Notes: generated from the sequence alone by a model not told the origin. Shown: positions 31,216 to 40,060, numbered from the stretch's first letter. The stretch is DNA of 40,924 nucleotides from an uncultured Collinsella sp. (GCA_900548495.1 URKT01000003.1:1-40924), one strand, 5' to 3'. Program-made: numbers and translations.

Positions 31216-32727
31216 TTAGTAGCTATCGTACGAATAGTCAATAGAATCGGTGGGTGTCTGACCGTCAGTTGCGGTATCGGCGCCATCCGTGGACTGGGCA
31301 TCGGTAACGTCGGTGGTATCGGCACCATCGGTGGTATCGGTACCATCAGAACTTTCACCATTCTCGGAATCAGTCGTCTCCTTCTTGGGAACGGTGATCG
31401 TCACACGCGCCACGCCCGAGGTCTTGGTATCGTAACGAACCTTTTCACCGTTCTTGGTAACGGTGACATCGGAAGGCTTGGACGTGGTGATCTCGATCGA
31501 GGACTCGGGCGAGTACTCCTGCTCAAAGGGGCCAGTCGCTTGGGCGCCATAGACCGACTTGCCGTCGACCTTGACCTCAATCCACGCGGTCTTTCCCTTG
31601 GCAACGGAGACTTTGACCTTCGTGACCTCGTTCTCTTCCTTCTTGGCCGTCGTCTTGGTAGCGTCCGAGTCAGTCGACTCATCCGTCGCCTCATCGGTGT
31701 CTTCGTCCTCGTCGGCCGTTTCGGTCTTCTTAGAAGACTTCTTGGTCGTCGTCTTGGTAGCAGTGGGCGTCTCGGGCGTGATCTCGGGCGCCGAAGATGC
31801 GCAGCCGCGCAGAAGCACCACGATGAGCACAATCAACAGCAGCGCAACGGCACCGATGCCGGCGTAGACGATACGCGGATCGAGCCCGTTGTTTTGAGGA
31901 GTACGTGATCCGCCGCGTCCACGACTGGAACTGCTGCGGCCGCCTCCCTGAGGCATACGACCACGATTGCTATCGGAACGGCCACGATAGCCACCCTGGC
32001 CCTGAAGGCTGCGCTGACCCGAGCGGGGCGCAAGTTCACCGCGGCCTTGATAGCCACGCTGTCCCGCACGCGGAGCCGAAGAGCGCTGGCCATACGGCTG
32101 CGATTGAGAGCGAAGACGCGGCGTCACCTGTGTGGTATCGGCATCCGCATAGCCACCGCGAGAGCGTCCGGTGGAGACACCACGGTAACCGCGATCGGAA
32201 TAGCCGCCGTCGCCGTAGCCGGCACGAGGGTCACGCGCCACGCCGCGAGCAGCGGGGAGTGCGCGGTCCTCGGGCATCGGCGTACTGCGGAACCGGTCAC
32301 GCTGCGAGCGAATCTCCTCGCCCGAACCCGTCTCGGTAATATAACCGGCCTGCTGAGGACGCTGTCCATAGCGGGTCGAACGACCGCCCTGAACCATCAG
32401 GAAGCGCCCGTTATCGACCGAGGAACGCGAATTAACGTAGCCAGCGGCGTCCTGAAAACGACCGCCCTGCTGCGACGTCTCGCGTTCGTATGCCATCAGA
32501 TCGTCAAAGTAGGCATTGACGACCTCGCGCGGATTGAGGCCCAAAAAGCGAGCATAACTCGAAATCATGCCCTGCGCATAGCCGCGCGGCGGCATCGAAG
32601 CAAAGTTACCGGTCTCGAAAAACTCGATGATCTGCGGCCTGATTTTGATGGTGTTGGCGACTTGCTGAATGGAAAGGCCCATTCGGCGACGCTGCTCAAG
32701 CAGCATGTCACCAAAGCGTGCAGCCAT
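31216..32727 (-). CDS. RodZ-like helix-turn-helix membrane protein
   Basis: A 503-residue bitopic membrane protein. Residues 1-75 form a Cro/C1-type helix-turn-helix of the RodZ type (FGDMLLEQRRRMGLSIQQVANTIKI, then PPRGYAQGMISSYARFLGL). Residues 80-280 are a low-complexity Arg/Gly/Ser/Gln linker. A membrane span lies at 286-307, followed by a Thr/Lys/Asp-rich stretch. A DUF4115-like beta domain covers about 365-450, and the tail is very rich in Asp/Thr/Gly/Ser. RodZ links MreB to the wall-elongation machinery, but no mreB is in the window. The linker is far longer than in Escherichia coli RodZ, so equivalence is uncertain. The ATG overlaps the ftsK stop (TGATG). Confidence 0.83.
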   Translation of the reverse strand: MAARFGDMLLEQRRRMGLSIQQVANTIKIRPQIIEFFETGNFASMPPRGYAQGMISSYARFLGLNPREVVNAYFDDLMAYERETSQQGGRFQDAAGYVNSRSSVDNGRFLMVQGGRSTRYGQRPQQAGYITETGSGEEIRSQRDRFRSTPMPEDRALPAARGVARDPRAGYGDGGYSDRGYRGVSTGRSRGGYADADTTQVTPRLRSQSQPYGQRSSAPRAGQRGYQGRGELAPRSGQRSLQGQGGYRGRSDSNRGRMPQGGGRSSSSRGRGGSRTPQNNGLDPRIVYAGIGAVALLLIVLIVVLLRGCASSAPEITPETPTATKTTTKKSSKKTETADEDEDTDEATDESTDSDATKTTAKKEENEVTKVKVSVAKGKTAWIEVKVDGKSVYGAQATGPFEQEYSPESSIEITTSKPSDVTVTKNGEKVRYDTKTSGVARVTITVPKKETTDSENGESSDGTDTTDGADTTDVTDAQSTDGADTATDGQTPTDSIDYSYDSY

Positions 32728-35501
32728 CAGAATCCTCCAAACTCACGATCTTCACGTGCCATCTCGGCATCGACAGACTCCAGCGCGGCAAGCCCCTCCT
32801 CGTCCAACAGGACCTCGCGCGGCTTAGAACCGTCGGGCGGGCCGACGACACCCTTTTCTTCCAGCATATCCATAATACGCCCGGCACGCGCATAGCCAAC
32901 CTTCAGACGACGCTGCAGGCCAGATGTGGAGCCAAGCTGCGATTCCACCACAATATGGGCGGCTTCCCAAATGAGCGGATCATCGTCTTGCGGCTCGGCG
33001 ACTCCGGTACGGACAATGCCGCCGCCACCCGCCATGGACATGGAAGCGGGCGCCACGGCAGACAGGATCTCCTCGTGGTAGTCGGGCTCGCTCTGCGACT
33101 TGACGAACTCGACGATCTCGTTGATTTCATCATCCGAGACAAAGCAGCCCTGGATACGGCGGGGCTTGCCCCAGTCGACCTTAGAGAACAGCATGTCGCC
33201 CAAACCGGTGAGCTTTTCGGCACCCATCTGGTCGATGATGACGCGCGAGTCGATGCCCGTGGCGACGTTAAAGGCGATGCGGTTGGTGATGTTGGCCTTG
33301 ATGAGGCCCGTCACAACGTTGGAGCTCGGACGCTGCGTAGCCACGATGAGGTGAATACCGGCGGCACGGCCCAGCTGAGCAATACGCACGATCGAGGCCT
33401 CGACATCCTTACCGGCGACCATCATCAGGTCCGAGAGCTCGTCGATGATGATGACCAGGTAGGGCATCTTTTGCGGCGGGTTATCGTAATGCTCAAACTC
33501 GCCGGCGGCCTGCTTTTCGTTGTAGGTCGAGATCTTACGCACGTTGAGACGCTCGAAGACCTTCAGGCGACGCTCCATCTCGGACACGGCCCATTGCAGA
33601 GCGCTCGCGGCCTGCTTGGGCTCGGTCACTACAGGCACGTAAAGATGCGGCAGACCGTTATAGCCCGCAAGCTCGACGCGCTTGGGGTCGACCATGATCA
33701 GGCGAACGTCCTCGGGAAGGGCGCGCATGAGCAAGGTCGTGATGATGGAGTTGATCATGACCGACTTACCGGAACCCGTGGTACCGGCGATCAGCAGGTG
33801 GGGCATCTTGGCAAGGTCGGCGACGACCGGCGTACCCTCGGCATCTCGACCGATGGCGAGCTCGAGCGGACCGCCCTTCACATAGGGAAGCACGTCGCCC
33901 AGGTTGACGTTCTGGCGCTTGCGATTGGGGATCTCGATACCCACAAGCGAGGTGCCGGGGATCGGGGCAAAGATACGCACGGACTGGGCAGCAAGCGATA
34001 GCGCGATATCGTCCTCGAGGCTCGAAATCTTGCTCACGCGCTCGCCCTCGCCAGGTTGCAGCTTAAAGGTCGTCACCGTGGGGCCGGCGATCCAGCCGAC
34101 CACGCGGGCACTACGACCAAACTCCAGCAAGGTGGACTGAAGCGACTCGGCAGTCTGTTCCAGCTCCTTGTCAGAAGACGCAGAGGAAGCCGACTGCGGG
34201 TTGGCATGCAGAATCTCAAGTGGCGGAAGTTTGAGGCCGTCCTCTTCTTCGCCCTCGTTATCTGCGGCGCCGCCGTCCGCTCCCCCATCGCTAGCCGCAG
34301 CCGATTCGACAGCACTCAAGGCAGGCGCATCGGCAACCTTGGGATGCTTCAAGAAGTCGGGGATCTGAGGTGCTGCCGAGACAGGATTCACGGCAAACGG
34401 CGGCTCGGACTCGTCGATCTTATCGGGGTCGTCTTCCATCGAAAGCTGACCGGTTACCTGGTCGCGCTTTGCATGGCGACGCGGCAGCAAAGTTGTCTTT
34501 GCGGTCTCAATCAGACCCTCGTCGTCCTCGTCATCGCCCTCGGTGAGCTCAATCTCGCTCTCGGACCAAGACGGATCGGGCTCACTTGTATTCAACTTGG
34601 GTGTGGCCTTGCTCTTCTTGGCATGACGGCGCGGCAGCAGCGTCGTCTTAGCGCGCTCAGCCTCCACGGCATCGGACACGTCGACAAACGGATCCTCGTC
34701 GTCATCGTCCAAAACCGGGTCCACATCATTGCCCATGACCGTGGTCACGGCCGCATCGGAGCCCTTTTGACGAAAAATGCTCAGGTGCGGACGGGCGATA
34801 CCAGGCACCGACAGGGCCTCATCGTCACCCCACGGACTCGCGTTGACGTCGGCACGACGGCGCTCGGCAAAATCTGCCGCACGGTCGCGGGCAGAGCGCA
34901 AAACGCCGCCCACCGAAAAGCCAATGATGACCAAGCCCACGACGACAAGGCCCAGCAGGACTACCATCGCGATAGGCTTACCCAGGGCATTTTGCAGCGC
35001 ACTCGCAATAAACGCACCGATGTAGCCACCCGAGGCGGACAGATTTTGCGGCGTGAACATAAGGTCGCACGAGTCGCTCGTACCCGGCACCATCAACGAA
35101 AGAATGGAGACGACGGCAATAAAGACCACGGCGCCGCCCGCAACAGAGCGCGCGTTGAGCGGCGAGTCCTCGCCTAAAAAGAGCGTGGCGGCAAACAGCA
35201 AAATGACGATCGGCAGCACGTAGGCGCCCAGACCAAAGCCCAAGTGATAGAAACCGGCAACCGCAGCCGTAACGGGCGCAGTCGCCGGCGAAATCACGGC
35301 AATAAAGGACGCAATCGCCAAAACGGCAATGACCACGCCGGCGATATCGCGGTTGGCCGAGGGCTCGACCAAGGGCTCGAAATCATCGAACTCGGACTCG
35401 TGGCCCTTATTGGCACGCAGATGGGAACCGGCACCCTTAGCAGATGCCGGTTGGTTGTTGGCCTTATTGCCTTTGGCGTTTTGTGCAGATCCGCGCGCCA
35501 A
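32727..35501 (-). CDS. ftsK: DNA translocase FtsK
   Basis: A 924-residue double-stranded-DNA pump acting at the septum in chromosome segregation. It has four N-terminal membrane spans (about 52-71, 85-109, 118-138 and 176-197) and an acidic linker (200-430) carrying AKTTLLPRRHAK twice (284-295 and 334-345). The motor domain has Walker A GTTGSGKS (573-580), MVDPKRVELA and IVRIAQLGRAAGIHLI. A C-terminal gamma winged helix (LQRRLKVGYARAGRIMDMLEE, SKPREVLL) reads the orienting sequences. The start is TTG at 35501, supported by GGAGG six bases upstream inside the last codons of rnj. Its stop overlaps the RodZ-like start. Confidence 0.96.
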   Translation of the reverse strand: MARGSAQNAKGNKANNQPASAKGAGSHLRANKGHESEFDDFEPLVEPSANRDIAGVVIAVLAIASFIAVISPATAPVTAAVAGFYHLGFGLGAYVLPIVILLFAATLFLGEDSPLNARSVAGGAVVFIAVVSILSLMVPGTSDSCDLMFTPQNLSASGGYIGAFIASALQNALGKPIAMVVLLGLVVVGLVIIGFSVGGVLRSARDRAADFAERRRADVNASPWGDDEALSVPGIARPHLSIFRQKGSDAAVTTVMGNDVDPVLDDDDEDPFVDVSDAVEAERAKTTLLPRRHAKKSKATPKLNTSEPDPSWSESEIELTEGDDEDDEGLIETAKTTLLPRRHAKRDQVTGQLSMEDDPDKIDESEPPFAVNPVSAAPQIPDFLKHPKVADAPALSAVESAAASDGGADGGAADNEGEEEDGLKLPPLEILHANPQSASSASSDKELEQTAESLQSTLLEFGRSARVVGWIAGPTVTTFKLQPGEGERVSKISSLEDDIALSLAAQSVRIFAPIPGTSLVGIEIPNRKRQNVNLGDVLPYVKGGPLELAIGRDAEGTPVVADLAKMPHLLIAGTTGSGKSVMINSIITTLLMRALPEDVRLIMVDPKRVELAGYNGLPHLYVPVVTEPKQAASALQWAVSEMERRLKVFERLNVRKISTYNEKQAAGEFEHYDNPPQKMPYLVIIIDELSDLMMVAGKDVEASIVRIAQLGRAAGIHLIVATQRPSSNVVTGLIKANITNRIAFNVATGIDSRVIIDQMGAEKLTGLGDMLFSKVDWGKPRRIQGCFVSDDEINEIVEFVKSQSEPDYHEEILSAVAPASMSMAGGGGIVRTGVAEPQDDDPLIWEAAHIVVESQLGSTSGLQRRLKVGYARAGRIMDMLEEKGVVGPPDGSKPREVLLDEEGLAALESVDAEMAREDREFGGF

Positions 35502-35502
35502 A

Positions 35503-37173
35503 CTAAACCTCCATGACGACCGGGATGATCATCGGACGAGTGCGCGTACGGCTCCAGATAAAGTTGGAGAGCGAGTCGCGCACGGCCTTGCGAATGGCAT
35601 CGGAACCGCTGCTCGTAAAGCTGAACTTGCCCTTCTCGATCGTCTTCATAATGGACGCGGAGGCATCCTCGGAGAACTGGTCGTCGATGGCAAACGAGAC
35701 GCCGCGGCCCGAGAACTCGATGGCCTCGATCTTCTTGTGCTTGAGCGAGACGATGGCAACAGCGGTAACCATACCGTCGTTGGCGAGCTTCTGGCGATCG
35801 CGCAAGACGATGGGGTCGGTATCGCCGATACGCAGGCCGTCGACGTAGACGACGCCGGACTCGACGGGCGTACCGCGCTTGACGATACCGCCGCGCATCT
35901 CGAGCGTGTCGCCGTTATCGAGGATAAAGATATGATCGTCCTTGAGACCCATCTTGCGGGCCAGCTGGGCATGGGCGCGCAGGTGCACGGCCTCGCCGTG
36001 AACCGGCATAAAGTACGTGGGCTTGGCCATGGCCATCAGGAGCTTGAGCTCCTCCTGGCTGCCGTGACCGGAGACGTGAACGAGAGCGCGGTTCTTATCC
36101 CACACGTCGCAGCCGAGCTTGGCCAGGCTGTTGACGACCTGCTGGACGGCCTTCTCGTTGCCGGGAACAGGAGTTGCCGAGAGGATAACGGTATCGCCCT
36201 CGTGGATGGAGAGCGTCTTGTGCTCGCCATTGGCCATGCGGGACAGGGCCGACAGCGGCTCGCCCTGCGAACCGGTGCACATGACGACAATCTTGTCGTC
36301 GGGCAGGTTATCAATGTCAAAGGCATCGATGATATCGGCATCATCGATGTTGAGATAACCGAGCTCGCGCGCCACGCGGGTGTTCGTGAGCATGGAACGA
36401 CCGGTCACAACGACCTTACGGCCGCACTTGCGGGCGGCATCGCAGATCTGCTGCAAACGATGGATGTGGCTCGAGAACGATGCGACGAACACGCGACCCG
36501 GGGCGTTCTTGATGGCGTGCAGCAGGTTGGGACCAACCTCGGCCTCAGACTTGGTAAAGCCGGGAACCGTGGCGTTGGTGGAGTCAGAAAGCAGCAGGTC
36601 GATGCCCTGCTTGGCAAAGCGGTTGATAGCGGCATAGTCGGGCGTGACGCCGTCGATGGGCGTCTGGTCGAGCTTAAAGTCGCCGGTGTGCATAACGGTG
36701 CCCTGATTGGTGCGGATGAACACGCCCAGAGCGCCGGGGATGGAGTGCGTCATCGAGAAGAAGTCGAGCGAGATGCCGCCGAGGTTGACATGGCTGCCAC
36801 CCTTGACCTCGCGGAACTTGGGCGCGCGGATGCGGAACTCAGAAAGCTTGCCCTCGATAAAGCCAAGCGTCAGCTTGCTCGAGAAGATGGGCACCTTATT
36901 GTTGAGGTCCTGCAGCAGATACGGAAGCGAACCGGTGTGGTCCTCGTGGCCGTGGGTGACGACGATACCGCGGAGCTTCTCCTCGTTCTCCAGAACATAG
37001 GTGTAGTCGGGAAGCACCAGGTCGATACCAGGCTGGGAGTCATCCGGGAACATGAGGCCGGCGTCGACGAGCACCATGTCGTCGCCGTACTCGAAGACCG
37101 TCATGTTCTTGCCGATGCCGTCAAGGCCGCCGAGCGGGATGATCTTCAAGGGAGATGATTTTTTAGCTGCCAT
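35503..37173 (-). CDS. rnj: Ribonuclease J
   Basis: A 556-residue metallo-beta-lactamase/beta-CASP ribonuclease with 5'-3' exo- and endonuclease activity. Metal-ligand motifs are visible: THGHEDHTGSL, MHTGDFKLDQ and the beta-CASP histidine region VHVSGHGSQEELKLL with PVHGEAVHLRAH. The N-terminus MAAKKSSPLKIIPLGGLDGIGKNM is typical. The ATG at 37173 has only a distant AAAGGA; longer in-frame forms are not family-like and cross the leader. Its last codons supply the ribosome-binding site of ftsK. The upstream region contains the family B hairpins, and pnp lies beyond them. Confidence 0.94.
   Translation of the reverse strand: MAAKKSSPLKIIPLGGLDGIGKNMTVFEYGDDMVLVDAGLMFPDDSQPGIDLVLPDYTYVLENEEKLRGIVVTHGHEDHTGSLPYLLQDLNNKVPIFSSKLTLGFIEGKLSEFRIRAPKFREVKGGSHVNLGGISLDFFSMTHSIPGALGVFIRTNQGTVMHTGDFKLDQTPIDGVTPDYAAINRFAKQGIDLLLSDSTNATVPGFTKSEAEVGPNLLHAIKNAPGRVFVASFSSHIHRLQQICDAARKCGRKVVVTGRSMLTNTRVARELGYLNIDDADIIDAFDIDNLPDDKIVVMCTGSQGEPLSALSRMANGEHKTLSIHEGDTVILSATPVPGNEKAVQQVVNSLAKLGCDVWDKNRALVHVSGHGSQEELKLLMAMAKPTYFMPVHGEAVHLRAHAQLARKMGLKDDHIFILDNGDTLEMRGGIVKRGTPVESGVVYVDGLRIGDTDPIVLRDRQKLANDGMVTAVAIVSLKHKKIEAIEFSGRGVSFAIDDQFSEDASASIMKTIEKGKFSFTSSGSDAIRKAVRDSLSNFIWSRTRTRPMIIPVVMEV
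35508..35512 (-). promoter_or_regulatory. Ribosome-binding site fixing the TTG start of ftsK
   Basis: GGAGG on the minus strand, six bases before the TTG at 35501. It overlaps the last sense codons and is followed by the rnj stop TAG. No nearby in-frame ATG or GTG has a comparable site. Confidence 0.8.
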
Positions 37174-37261
37174 AGGTGAGTGTTGTTTCCTTTCTTCGAA
37201 ACGGGTCTGGAACAACCGACGGGGCGCTTCTGGCAAACCGACCGCCGGGCACATACAACAA

Positions 37262-37281
37262 TGCATCGTAGAGTCGATGCA
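37262..37281. repeat. Small hairpin in the rnj upstream region
   Basis: A 7-bp inverted repeat (37262-37268 and 37275-37281) with a 6-nt loop, about 90 bp before the rnj start. No convincing promoter was found in 37174-37361; TATCAT/CATACT-like hexamers near 37290-37300 lack a good -35. Confidence 0.45.
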
Positions 37282-37361
37282 ATAACCACAGTATGATACC
37301 CATTTGCACAACAACAGACCACCCATGCATCAAAGCCCCATCTGAACTGGTCTATCCCGAC

Positions 37362-37494
37362 GGTTTCCCGTGGGGCGGGCACTGATGAAGTTTCCTGCTC
37401 TACAGTCCTGCTCACGACGGAGGCCACATTAAGTGGCCTCCTGTTCGTGCGGAACTCGCGATAAACTTCATCAGTGCCCGCCCCACGGGAAACC
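37362..37494. repeat. Family B hairpin element, copy 1
   Basis: Perfectly complementary 32-bp arms (37362-37393 and 37463-37494) enclose a 69-nt loop. Inside the loop is a second hairpin: a 9-bp stem (37419-37427 with 37433-37441) with a 5-nt loop, plus 5 further pairs (37413-37417 with 37445-37449) after a small internal loop. Its loop matches that of copy 2, in opposite orientation, at 58 of 69 bases. It lies between rnj and pnp. Confidence 0.88.
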
Positions 37495-37618
37495 TGCAGA
37501 AAAGGAACAGGTTTATTTTGGTCAGTTTTATCTGGGAAGATGCTGCTGCGGCTATCTACAGATCTGAAATCTGACTACTGAATAGATTGTCTAACTAAAT
37601 AGCGAGCGGCACTAACCA

Positions 37619-37767
37619 GCCCTTTTGCTTGCGCCCGGGAGGGACGCATATGAAGTTTATCGCGAGTTCCGCACGCAAAGGAAAGCACTTAATGTGCTTT
37701 CCGTCTTACGCAGGACTGTAGAGCAGGAAACTTCATATGCGGCCCTCCCGGGCGCGAGCAAAAGGGC
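37619..37767. repeat. Family B hairpin element, copy 2
   Basis: Arms 37619-37658 and 37728-37767 (40 bp, 38 Watson-Crick pairs, one wobble and one mismatch) enclose a 69-nt loop. The arms share only the loop-proximal nine bases (ATGAAGTTT) with copy 1. The inner 9-bp stem (37680-37688 with 37694-37702) differs from copy 1 at three pairs, all compensated. The 124 bp between the copies (37495-37618) shows nothing recognisable. The outer right arm overlaps the pnp terminator. Confidence 0.88.
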
Positions 37768-37790
37768 GACCCCTGTCCGGAGTCGCCCTT
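37762..37790 (-). terminator. Terminator of pnp
   Basis: On the minus strand a 9-bp stem (37782-37790 with 37762-37770) is followed by TT and then GCTC, 24 bp after the pnp stop. Bases 37762-37767 are also the outermost part of the family B copy 2 arm, so the two hairpins cannot form fully together. Confidence 0.7.
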
Positions 37791-37813
37791 GTTGAGCTGC
37801 TTATGTTTAGCTG

Positions 37814-40060
37814 TTACTCGGCGTCGTGGTGACGGCGGGGCTTTCGGCCTCCGTTGTCGCCGGGACGGCGCGGACGGTCGCTGCGCTCAGAGCGCTCGCG
37901 ACGCGGACGCTCACGGCGCTGGAAGTGCTCGCCGTCGCCCTCGGAGGCACCCTCGGCACGAGCCGGGGCCTCGGGCTTATCAAGACGATCGAGCGAGATC
38001 TTGCCGCGATCGTCGACCTCGATGACGACGACCTTGACCTCGTCGCCCACGTTGAGGACGTCCTCGACCTTCTCCACGCGGCCCTTGGCGACGCGGGAGA
38101 TGTGCAGCAGGCCGTCCTTACCGGGCAGCAGGTTGACGAAGGCGCCGAAGGGCTGGATGGAGACCACACGACCGGTGTACTCCTCGCCCGGCTCGGGAAC
38201 CTTGATGATGAGCTTGATACGCTCGACGGCCTGGTCGACGGACTCGCCGGTGCCGCCAACAAAGACGGTGCCGTCCTCCTGGATGTCGACCGAGGCGCCG
38301 GTCTCGTCCTGGATACCGCGGATGACCTTACCGCCGGAACCGATGACGTCGCGGATTTTGTCGGTCGGAACCTGGATGGAAACGATGCGCGGAGCGGTGC
38401 TGCGCGTGGTGTGGCGCGGCTCGGGGATCACATCGAGCATCTTCTGCAGGATGAAGACGCGACCCTCCTTGGCCTGCTGCAGAGCGCGGGCCAGGATGTC
38501 AAAGGTGAGGCCGGTGGCCTTGTTGTCCATCTGCAGAGCGGTGATGCCCTCGGTGGTGCCGGTGACCTTAAAGTCCATGTCGCCCAGGAAGTCCTCGAGA
38601 CCCTGGATGTCGGACAGGACCACGGTCTTGCCCTCCTCCTGGATCAGGCCCATGGCGATACCGGAGACCGGGCGCTTAATGGGCACGCCGCCGTCCATAA
38701 GGGCGAGCGTAGAACCGCAGGTCGAAGCCATCGAAGAGGAGCCGTTGGACTCCATGACCTCGGAGACGACGCGGATGGCGTAGGGGAACTCGTTCTCGTC
38801 GGGGAGCACCGGAAGCAGAGCGCGCTCAGCAAGGTTGCCGTGGCCGATCTCGCGGCGCTTGGGGCTGCCCATGCGGCCAGTCTCGCCGGTGCAGAACGGC
38901 GGGAAGTTATAGTGGTGCATGTAGCGCTTGCCCTCGGTGGGCTCGATGGTATCCAGACGCTGACCCTCGTTGAGCATGCCGAGCGAAAGAACCGAGAGCA
39001 CCTGGGTCTGGCCACGCTGGAACAAACCGGAGCCGTGAACGAGCGGCAGGTAGTTGTCCTTCACCATGATGGGACGGATCTCATCGGCGGCACGGCCGTC
39101 GACGCGCTCACCGGTCTCGACGACCATGGTGCGCATGGCCTTCTTCTCGAGCTTCTTGAGCGCCACGGGGATCTCGCGCTCCCAAGCGGCCTGCTCCTCC
39201 TCGGTGAACTCGGCGCGGATGGACTCCTTCAGAGCCTCGACCTTACCGATACGGGAGAGCTTGTCGGCGTCGCGAAGGGCGGCAGCCATCTCGTCGTAGT
39301 GGGCGAAGATGCGCTCCTGGACCTCCTCGACGGGCTGGTCGAGCGGGTACTCCTTCTTGACGATGGGGCCGTTGACCTGCTCCCACTCGGCGACGAACTC
39401 GTCCTGAGCCTGGCAGAAAGCAGCAAGGGCCTCCTGGCCAAACTTCATGGCGGCAAGCATGTCGTCCTCGGAGATCTCCTCGGCTCCGGCCTCGACCATC
39501 GAAATAAAGTCGGCAGAGCCGCCCAGCTCCAGGTCCAGATCGGAGTTCTCGCGCTCCTCGTAGGTGGGGTTGACGATAAACTCGCCTGTCTCCACTTTAC
39601 GGCCGATGCGCACGCAGGCAAGCGGGCCCTCGAAGGGCACGCCGCCAAGCGTCATGGCCAGGGATGCACCCATGACGTTGATGACATCGAAGGGGTTGAC
39701 CTGGTCGGCGACGAGCGAGGTGGCGACGATGTGCACCTCGTTGCGGAAGCCATCCGGGAAGCTCGGGCGAATCGGGCGATCGATCATGCGGGCCGTGAGC
39801 GTGGCCTTCTCGCTGGGACGGCCCTCACGCTTGAGGTAGCCACCCGGGATGCGGCCGGCTGCGTACATCTTCTCGTTGAAGTCGACGGTCAGCGGGAAGA
39901 AGTCGTAGTTCTTGCGCTCCTTGGAGACGACCACGGTGTCGAGCATCGTAGTGTCGCCCTGCTTGACCAGGCAGGCGCCGGTGGCCTGCTTGGCAAGCTC
40001 GCCGGACTCAAAGGTGTAGGTCTTGCCGTACAGCTCAAAGGTCTTGGATACGAGTGTCAT
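37814..40060 (-). CDS. pnp: Polyribonucleotide nucleotidyltransferase (PNPase)
   Basis: A 748-residue phosphorolytic 3'-5' exoribonuclease that forms trimers. Two RNase PH domains are visible (RPSFPDGFRNEVHIVATS in the first; the second has SSSMASTCGSTLALMDGGVP). A KH domain (TDKIRDVIGSGGKVIRGIQDETGASV) and an S1 domain (EYTGRVVSIQPFGAFVNLLPGKDGLLHIS) follow. The tail after residue 700 is rich in Arg/Glu/Ser (ERPRRERSERSDRPRRPGD), as in actinobacterial PNPases. GGAGAACA precedes the ATG at 40060. It follows rpsO, the common rpsO-pnp order. The structured 100-nt leader may serve autoregulation. Confidence 0.97.
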   Translation of the reverse strand: MTLVSKTFELYGKTYTFESGELAKQATGACLVKQGDTTMLDTVVVSKERKNYDFFPLTVDFNEKMYAAGRIPGGYLKREGRPSEKATLTARMIDRPIRPSFPDGFRNEVHIVATSLVADQVNPFDVINVMGASLAMTLGGVPFEGPLACVRIGRKVETGEFIVNPTYEERENSDLDLELGGSADFISMVEAGAEEISEDDMLAAMKFGQEALAAFCQAQDEFVAEWEQVNGPIVKKEYPLDQPVEEVQERIFAHYDEMAAALRDADKLSRIGKVEALKESIRAEFTEEEQAAWEREIPVALKKLEKKAMRTMVVETGERVDGRAADEIRPIMVKDNYLPLVHGSGLFQRGQTQVLSVLSLGMLNEGQRLDTIEPTEGKRYMHHYNFPPFCTGETGRMGSPKRREIGHGNLAERALLPVLPDENEFPYAIRVVSEVMESNGSSSMASTCGSTLALMDGGVPIKRPVSGIAMGLIQEEGKTVVLSDIQGLEDFLGDMDFKVTGTTEGITALQMDNKATGLTFDILARALQQAKEGRVFILQKMLDVIPEPRHTTRSTAPRIVSIQVPTDKIRDVIGSGGKVIRGIQDETGASVDIQEDGTVFVGGTGESVDQAVERIKLIIKVPEPGEEYTGRVVSIQPFGAFVNLLPGKDGLLHISRVAKGRVEKVEDVLNVGDEVKVVVIEVDDRGKISLDRLDKPEAPARAEGASEGDGEHFQRRERPRRERSERSDRPRRPGDNGGRKPRRHHDAE

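Noticed and set aside
37362..37767. Invertible promoter (inverton)
   Set aside because: The segment between arms is only 69 bp with no convincing promoter, and the conserved part is the loop and not the arms. No invertase is nearby. Strain comparison could still reveal inversion.
37362..37767. Miniature inverted-repeat transposable elements
   Set aside because: Such elements share terminal repeats between copies. Here the outer arms differ completely between copies and no target duplication was seen.
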